Shown piece by piece: positions 57,624 through 64,000 of a stretch of DNA of 64,000 bases. The notes below the pieces were generated by a model, which saw only the letters and a list, made by a program, of their open reading frames with translations, ran no database searches and was not told the DNA's origin. The DNA is from Ligustrum vulgare (lineage: Eukaryota; Streptophyta; Magnoliopsida; Lamiales; Oleaceae): assembly GCA_963555705.1 (NCBI GenBank), contig OY743190.1:9647501-9711500 (forward strand), read 5' to 3'. Position 1 is the stretch's first letter, and every line of letters begins with the position of its first letter. Made by a program: the position numbers and the translations under genes.

Positions 57624-57858
57624 ATATAAAAAAATTGAAATGAGTGTGAAATTTTGAGTGACGCGTTATACTTAGTGTACATTTATCATTTTTTATTTTG
57701 AATATTTTTGTCTTTTTTAAAGTTTCAAATTGAATAACATTTTTTTATTGAAGTTTTATTAAAATTATGTTTTTTATTTGATGTGATTGAATCAAGATAT
57801 TTTCAAAATTATGATTTAAAAATTATATATTCCGTGCATCGCACGGGTAGACAACTAG
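55941..57858 (+). mobile_element. Non-autonomous Helitron C
   Basis: Starts TCTTTATATC(TTTATC)n directly after Helitron B, has the same 5' fold and interior repeats, and ends CCGTGCATCGCACGGG...CTAG at 57858. A 52-base A run lies at 57570-57621. Confidence 0.75.
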
Positions 57859-60800
57859 TATATATAAAAGTAGAAGTGATGAGAGAGAGTCATTTTGGAG
57901 GAAAATTTGCATTTAATGATTATCTCTCCTCAATTCTACTTATATATATATAAATAAATAAATAAATAAAAGATAAAGACTTTTGTAGGAAAATTTATTA
58001 TTTATTACATATTTAATAAGAGTTATAATAAATATATTATGTATAAATGTATTACATTGGAAATGAAAAAATTAGATTAATATATTTGAACATAAATAAA
58101 TATGATATCTATTTAATTGTGTTATGTAGGAAATGAAAAAATTGTATTAATATATTTGAACATAAATAAATGTCATATCTATATAAATGTGTTATATTGA
58201 AAATGAAAATTTTGGATTAATATATTTGAAAATAAATAAATACATGCTATATAAATTTGCTAACATAGAAATTAAAATTTTGAATTATTATATTTTGAAA
58301 ATAAATGAATAAAATAAATATAGAAAAGATAAAGATTTTGTAGGAAATTTTATTATTTATTACATATTTAGTAAGAGTTGTAGTAAATGTAATATTTGTA
58401 AATGTGTTACATTGGAAATGAAAAAATTAGATTAATATATTTAAATATAAATAATGTGATATCTATGTAAATGTGTTATGTAGGAAATGAACATAAATAA
58501 ATGTGATATCTATTTAAATGTGTTATATAGAAAATGAAAAAATTGTATTAATATATTTGAATATAAATAAATTTCATATCTATGTAAATGTGTTATATTG
58601 AAAATGAAAATTTTGGATTAATATATTTGAAAATAAATAAATAAATACGTGCTATATAAATTTGTTAAGTTAAAAATGAAAATTTGAATTAATATATTTT
58701 GAAAATAAATAAATAAAATCATTGAAATTTTACTTCCTAATATGTCAATAAATGAGTAGGTTCTTCAATAAGCATATTACAAAAATAATTAATTATTTGC
58801 TATCAACCTTTTACAGTCAATGATAAGTTGGTAGAAAATTTAATCCTTTCATCATTTTGACAAAAATTGGTATGTTTAAAAAATAAGGAAAAATAAAATA
58901 TATGTAAGCAACATATTAAAAAATAAAGTTAATTAAAAATTATAACATATTAAAAGAAAAATAGGTGATAAGGTGGACAAATTTTCAGAGAAAAACGTAA
59001 ATAAAAGTCAAAATAAATTTAATATAAAAAATTTAATTAAATGTCAAACTTTGAATGGTGCAGTACACTGTGTGTGCACCATTTTTTATTCTGATTAGTT
59101 TTATTTTTTTTTTAAATTTTAAACTCAATGACATGTGTTATGGAGGAAGTGGAAAAATTGGATTAATGTATTTTAAAATAAATAAATATATGCTATATAA
59201 ATTTGTTAAGTTAGAAATTTAAAAATTGAATTAATATATTTTGAAAATAAATAAATAAAATCATTGAAATTTTACTTCCTAATATGTCAATAAATGAGTA
59301 GGATCTTCAATACGCATGTTACAAAAATAATTATTTATTTTCTATCAACTTTTTAACCACACATATTTTTCTCTCCAATTTTCAGCCATTATTTTTTACC
59401 TCAAAATCATTTATACAGGTTTATAATTCAAACAGTATTACCAAACGGAGGCTTAATCTTTACATCATTTTGACAAAAATTGATATGTTTAAAAAATAAG
59501 GAAAAATAAAATATATCAAAAATTGATATGTTTAAAAAGTGGTTTAAAGAGAGAGAATGTGTGTTGTTCAGAAAGTTATTGGAGATTATAACATGGCTCA
59601 AACAGGGGCTAAACATACCAATTTTTAACCAAATATTTTACCTTAAAAAGATTACAAAGTCAAATAAATCCAATTTATAAATTCCGCTGGCCCCCGAACA
59701 CACACTAAAATTAAAATTTCACTGTTTCAATAAAATTTACAGAAATCAATTTACGTCAATCAATTATGCCCTAACAAAATAAGTATCTACTATACAAAAG
59801 TCAAAACGAAATGTTTAATAAATGAGCACATGATACATCATAAGAAAGATGGTTGAATTTGGAGTTCAACTCAAAAAATGGAGTGCAATTCGGAGTTGTA
59901 GATCAAAAGTTATACACGTTTGAAGACAATTACCGTTAAATAAAATACGGAATGACTAAATTGAAAGAAAAGTAAAATTTGGGGATTAATGAACAAGAAA
60001 ATTTAAAGGTAGGGACGTTATTCGCCAAAAAATAAATGTAGGGACGTTTTTCCACAATAAGTGTCAAACGTAGGGACGTTTTGTGCCAATTACCCAAGTA
60101 TGAATGGGCTGCTTTTTTTTTGGACGAAAATGCCCTTGACATTTACTGTTCAATTATTGAAATGGGGTTAAAATTGACAGAAAGGATGTCTTCTTCCAAA
60201 AATTGTAAAGGTTGGGATGTTTAGCGTCAAAAATCAAAATGTTGGGACGTTTTGCACAATACATGTCAAACGTTGGGACGTTTTGTGCTATTAACCCCAA
60301 TATAAATTTGTTAAGTTAAAAATGAAGATTTTGAATCAATATATTTTGAAAATAAATAAATAAAATCATTGAAGTTTTACTTCCTAATATGTCAATAAAT
60401 GAGTAAGTTCTTCAATAAGCATATCACAAAAATTATTACCAAATGGAGGCTTAATTATTTCATTATTTTGATAAAAATTGACATGTTTAAAAAATAAGGA
60501 AAAATAAAATATATTAATTAATATATTGAATCTCAAATAAAATATATCTAAGTAACAAATTAAAAAATATAGTTAATAATAAATTATAACTTATTAAAAG
60601 GGAAATAGATGATGAAGTGAGCAAATTTTCAGAGAAAAATGTAAATAAAAGTTTTAAAAAAAATTATATAAAAAATTTAAATGAATGTCAAATTTTGAGT
60701 GGCGCGGTATACTAAATGTACATGTAACATTTTTTTATTTTGAATAGTTTTATCTTTTTTTTTAAATTTCAAATTCAATAACATTTTGTATTGAAATTTC

Positions 60801-60901
60801 ATTTAAATTATGTTTTTTATTTGATATGATTGAATCAAAATGTTTTTAAAATTATGATTTAAAAATTATATATTCCGTGCATCGCACGGGTAGACAACTA
60901 G
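57859..60901 (+). mobile_element. Non-autonomous Helitron D, composite
   Basis: Starts TATATATAAAAGTAGAAG (TC lost) directly after Helitron C and ends CCGTGCATCGCACGGG...CTAG at 60901. The interior contains a second partial copy of the family (from about 58325) and a foreign segment at 59590-60300. Confidence 0.65.
59930..60300. repeat. GGGACGTTTTGTGCC repeat cluster
   Basis: Six variants of TAGGGACGTTTTGTGCCA / TTGGGACGTTTTGCACAA in two groups, separated by about 110 bp. It is foreign to the Helitron that contains it. Confidence 0.7.
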
Positions 60902-61829
60902 TAATATATAAAAGCAGCTGAGTTTTAGCGGGAAAGCTCAGCTTTTATTGTGTTCACACTGCTGCTCGCCAAAACTCAGCTTTTATTATGTTCACACTGC
61001 TGCTACTTTTGAGTTTTGACCAATTACGGAATGATGCATAATTATAGAGAATTTTTTTACTTATTTATATTTGGTTATTTGTGTTTAAACCTCTTTTCAT
61101 AAAATTATTCTAAACTTTTAATGTTTGAATCTTTACAAATAAGTATTTGTATTCAATCATACAAATTCAATGTAAAATTTTCAGTTCAAAATTATATTGA
61201 AGTTGTATTACACATCAATACTAAATAAATCTTATCGTATAAAACTTTTTATTAATAATCTTATTTTTTTAGTTATTTAGTAAATCTAAAATTCGAACTC
61301 ATTTGTATTGCGTTTTATTAAATTAATAAGTATTTTTATAGAAAGTTACATTTAATACGTAAATAAGTATTTATAATGATTGTGATATTTTATTGGTCTT
61401 AATCTTATAGATAAATAATTTTGTTCAGTCATACAAATCCAATGTCGAACTTTCATTTTCGTTTATATCGAATATTTAATCAAGTTATATAAAATTTTGT
61501 TATAAATAATCATACTTTTAAGTTCTTTGTTACATATACATAATAACGTTCTTTTCTATATTAGATTATTTATCAAAATAATTTTATTTATAATTACATT
61601 TAATTATTATTTAATTTCTTATTCCAGAAAGTCTCATATCACATTTTTTAACATTAGCAATTAACAAATTTATTTATATTGTTTTGAAATGATATAGTTA
61701 TTAATGATTTTTTGTCCTAACTGTTAAGTTTAAATTTTAAAAATAATTAACTATGCCATGGTATTAATTGTTATATTTTAATTCAGTGTTTATTATTCTT
61801 AATTTCTACAATAATAAGTAAATCTATAT
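60902..61829 (+). mobile_element. Helitron-like segment E (5' part of the Helitron A family)
   Basis: Starts AATATATAAAAGCAGCTGAG right after Helitron D, includes a 36-bp duplication (CTCAGCTTTTATT...TTCACACTGCTGC) and then matches the Helitron A 5' region. No 3' hairpin found. Confidence 0.5.
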
Positions 61830-62843
61830 CTATATTTATATCTATATTATATATAACAGTAGTTGAGCTAATGCGGGTCCCATTACATATTTTCCACCAA
61901 AAGTGACTGCCCAAAAGAGAGTTTATATACACTTTTTTTTTAATTATTATTTGACTTCAATGTTGCACGATTTCCAACATTAGCACTTTGATTACCGAAA
62001 TTCAATCACCTCGGTTTCAGCACATATATAATAATGTGTATATGTTTGCTTTTCAATTTTTTCCAATTATAAGAAAGCTATAAGAATTTTTTCAAAATTA
62101 ATTATAGTATTCACTTCATACATATTGAGGGTCAAAATTTGTTCAACCATAAGAAGACTATATATCTACTTAATTTTACCAGTGTTGCATATCATTACTA
62201 TTTTGCCCCCAATTTTTGAGCTTTTTGCACGAATTCTATTTATCGTATGTTATGTATATTGCTGCGATTTTCTTACATTGTTCTATCATGATTTTTTTAT
62301 AGCTGTAAAAATGATATTTAACTACAAACAAGGTGTCCACTTGATTAATTAGTATATATTTTACCATTTAAATAATCTGTAACAATCATACATAAAAATT
62401 AAAAACCAACAATTTAAAATGATTTTAATAATTGATATACGATTAAATGAATATGTATAGAGTTGTTATATATGATTCAAACATCTATACTAATCCTGCA
62501 TTTAAACTTAAAACAGTTTAAATAGATAGTAACGGTTGATGTACGAGTCAAATAATATGCATAAAGTCTATTAAATATCAAAACATTTTTCAGTATTTGG
62601 ATTTTAAAAAAATAGCACAAATTAAACAACGTTCCCAAGTTCTTTAAGAGGTTATTGTTTTGACACTACAATAATAATCAATATTTTTTTATTGTTTTAT
62701 TTTCAAATTACAGATTGTTTTGTTTCCAATTACAAATATTGTGTTTGTTTTCAAATAGTAATACATATTTTTTGTTTTCTAAATGCGATGTGCTGTATAA
62801 AAAACCTATCCTAATAGAAAAAATCTACTCTACGAGAAATACA
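61830..62843 (+). mobile_element. Possible Helitron 5' end F and AT-rich DNA
   Basis: TCTATATCTATATTTATATC followed by AACAGTAGTTGAG resembles the other Helitron starts. The rest is AT-rich with no gene or clear end. Confidence 0.35.
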
Positions 62844-62846
62844 TTA

Positions 62847-63009
62847 GGCTCTGTTTGTTAAAAAATTTGTACTTGAAAACATTTTTTTATGTTTTCTAGG
62901 TAAAATATGTGGTTAAAAAATGGAGAGAGAAAATATCTGTGATTAAAAAGTAGTTTAAAAAATTGTGTACTTAAAAACATGTTTAAAAACATTTTTGCCA
63001 AATAGAGGC
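62847..63009. mobile_element. Tourist-like MITE
   Basis: 163 bp. Ends GGCTCTGTTTGTTAAAA and TTTTTGCCAAATAGAGGC are inverted, and TTA flanks both sides (62844-62846 and 63010-63012), the PIF/Harbinger target. Confidence 0.8.
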
Positions 63010-63142
63010 TTAAGAAACGGTGTTGGTAAATTTTATCAATCAAATATAAGGATCGTACTAAAGCAAAATGGATGAAGATGCAAGAATAACAGCTTTCGGT
63101 TGGAAATTCCTGGGAAAAAACAGAGCAGCAAAAGTGAAAATG

Positions 63143-64000
63143 TAGCGCCCCGAGTTCCGTATACCCGATTCACTACGTCATTTTCTGTCTAAATTTTTCG
63201 AATAATATTTTTGCGGAAGAAATAGTTGAAATTCATTTTTGGCAACATTAAATAAACTGTAATGGCCGATAAAATTGAAAACATTTATGAAACCATTTGA
63301 AATAGTAAATCGAACCATTAATTTTGTAAAGAAATTGACAATGTCATAATTTCTCAAATAAATGAACTTCTCTAAATTATTCGATTGTTTGGAAAAAAAT
63401 ACGGAAATCATTAACGTCAAACTTTCAACCGTTTAACGATTATTGCCACCATCATTCATCGCTCGCCACCGTCTCCGCAATCTGCAAAACTGTTAAAAAG
63501 TAGGGTGAGTATTTCATGGGGGAAATACTCAGTAGACTCATCGCAAATTAATTTAATTTATAAGATGATTAAACACATAAATCCCGGCTCTTTATAAAAC
63601 GGGCATTGATAGAGCTTCTTTATAAAACTGCTCTTGATAAAACTCATATTGTGCATTACAGCACGGGACATATTTTGCACATCATAGGATCTTTGAAAAT
63701 AGCTCTTTGAAAACAGCTCTTTGAAAACCATATACTTATAAAAACATTTTAATTATGCCAAACATAATTTCTTTTGAAAGCATAACATAAGATAGGATTG
63801 AAATCCTCATAAACATAAGGAGACACAAGAACTTTACCGAACTTAGGTGGCAAGAATTCTTTATGCAGTAAAATCATAATAACAGTAAGTTTTCATCATA
63901 ACATAGGATAAGATCGAAATCCTCATAAACATAAGAATTTTATCGAACTTAGGTGGCAAGAATTCTTATGTAGTAAAATCATAATAACAGTAAGTTTTCA
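63143..64000 (-). mobile_element. LTR of the 22912 family, runs off the window
   Basis: Begins TGTAGCGCCCCGAGTTC and follows 22912-23384 closely (for example TTTTTGCGGAAGAAATA, TTGGCAACATTAAATAAA). It continues with two tandem copies of about 105-115 bp (63775-64000) that match the reverse complement of the 23385 element's LTR after its array. The right end is beyond the window. Confidence 0.75.

Overview
This is a eudicot nuclear genome window: AT-rich, with plant-type LTR retrotransposons, Helitrons, MITEs and a tRNA-derived SINE, and one intron-containing host gene. I see no bacterial or organellar features. The species cannot be named from the sequence. Nearly everything is transposable-element DNA. 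The only convincing ordinary host gene is a three-exon FRIGIDA-like gene (46507-49504, +).

Layout. 1-4200: a GC-ended MITE-like element, a host exon on the + strand split by a SINE with 14-bp target duplications, a minus-strand Helitron (2242-3702) and a Stowaway MITE. 4217-12753: a Ty3/Gypsy element of Tat/Ogre style with TSD CTGTA and no recognisable pol; its 3' half is full of tandem arrays, including 17 copies of a 51-bp unit. 12760-16900: PIF/Harbinger (Tourist)-like elements, a 115-bp tandem array and microsatellites. 17310-21261: a 4.0-kb Gypsy-derived element on the minus strand (TSD ATACT) whose one long ORF is a decayed retropepsin-like domain plus a charged coiled coil. 22912-34269: a solo LTR (TSD GGCGT) split by a very young 8.8-kb LTR element (23385-32193, TSD CTTCT). 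35561-41537: another Tourist-like element and a truncated Athila-like gag-pro element split by a 915-bp solo LTR (TSD GTATT). 42600-46500: a MULE transposase remnant and small coding relics. 46507-49504: the FRIGIDA-like gene. 50683-61900: a Helitron with broken Rep/helicase coding sequence, followed by a head-to-tail train of non-autonomous Helitrons. 62847-64000: a Tourist MITE and the start of another LTR of the 22912 family.

The most interesting object is the 8.8-kb element at 23385-32193. Its two 2,067-bp LTRs show no difference in the parts I compared, and it has an initiator-tRNA-Met PBS and a polypurine tract, but I find no gag or pol. Its interior instead holds two intact antisense ORFs: a 217-aa intronless LOG-type cytokinin-activating enzyme and a 183-aa basic Cys4-finger protein whose layout recalls the nucleic-acid-binding proteins of carla-like RNA viruses. 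Each ORF is preceded by TTTAAATAG, a GAAA-tetraloop hairpin lies between them, and three stem-loop repeats follow LOG. The element's predicted RNA leader also carries about 20 copies of the 5' splice-site consensus GTAAGTAT. This looks like a mobile carrier of a cytokinin gene, perhaps captured together with a virus-like gene. Capture and expression are inference; the layout is read directly from the sequence.
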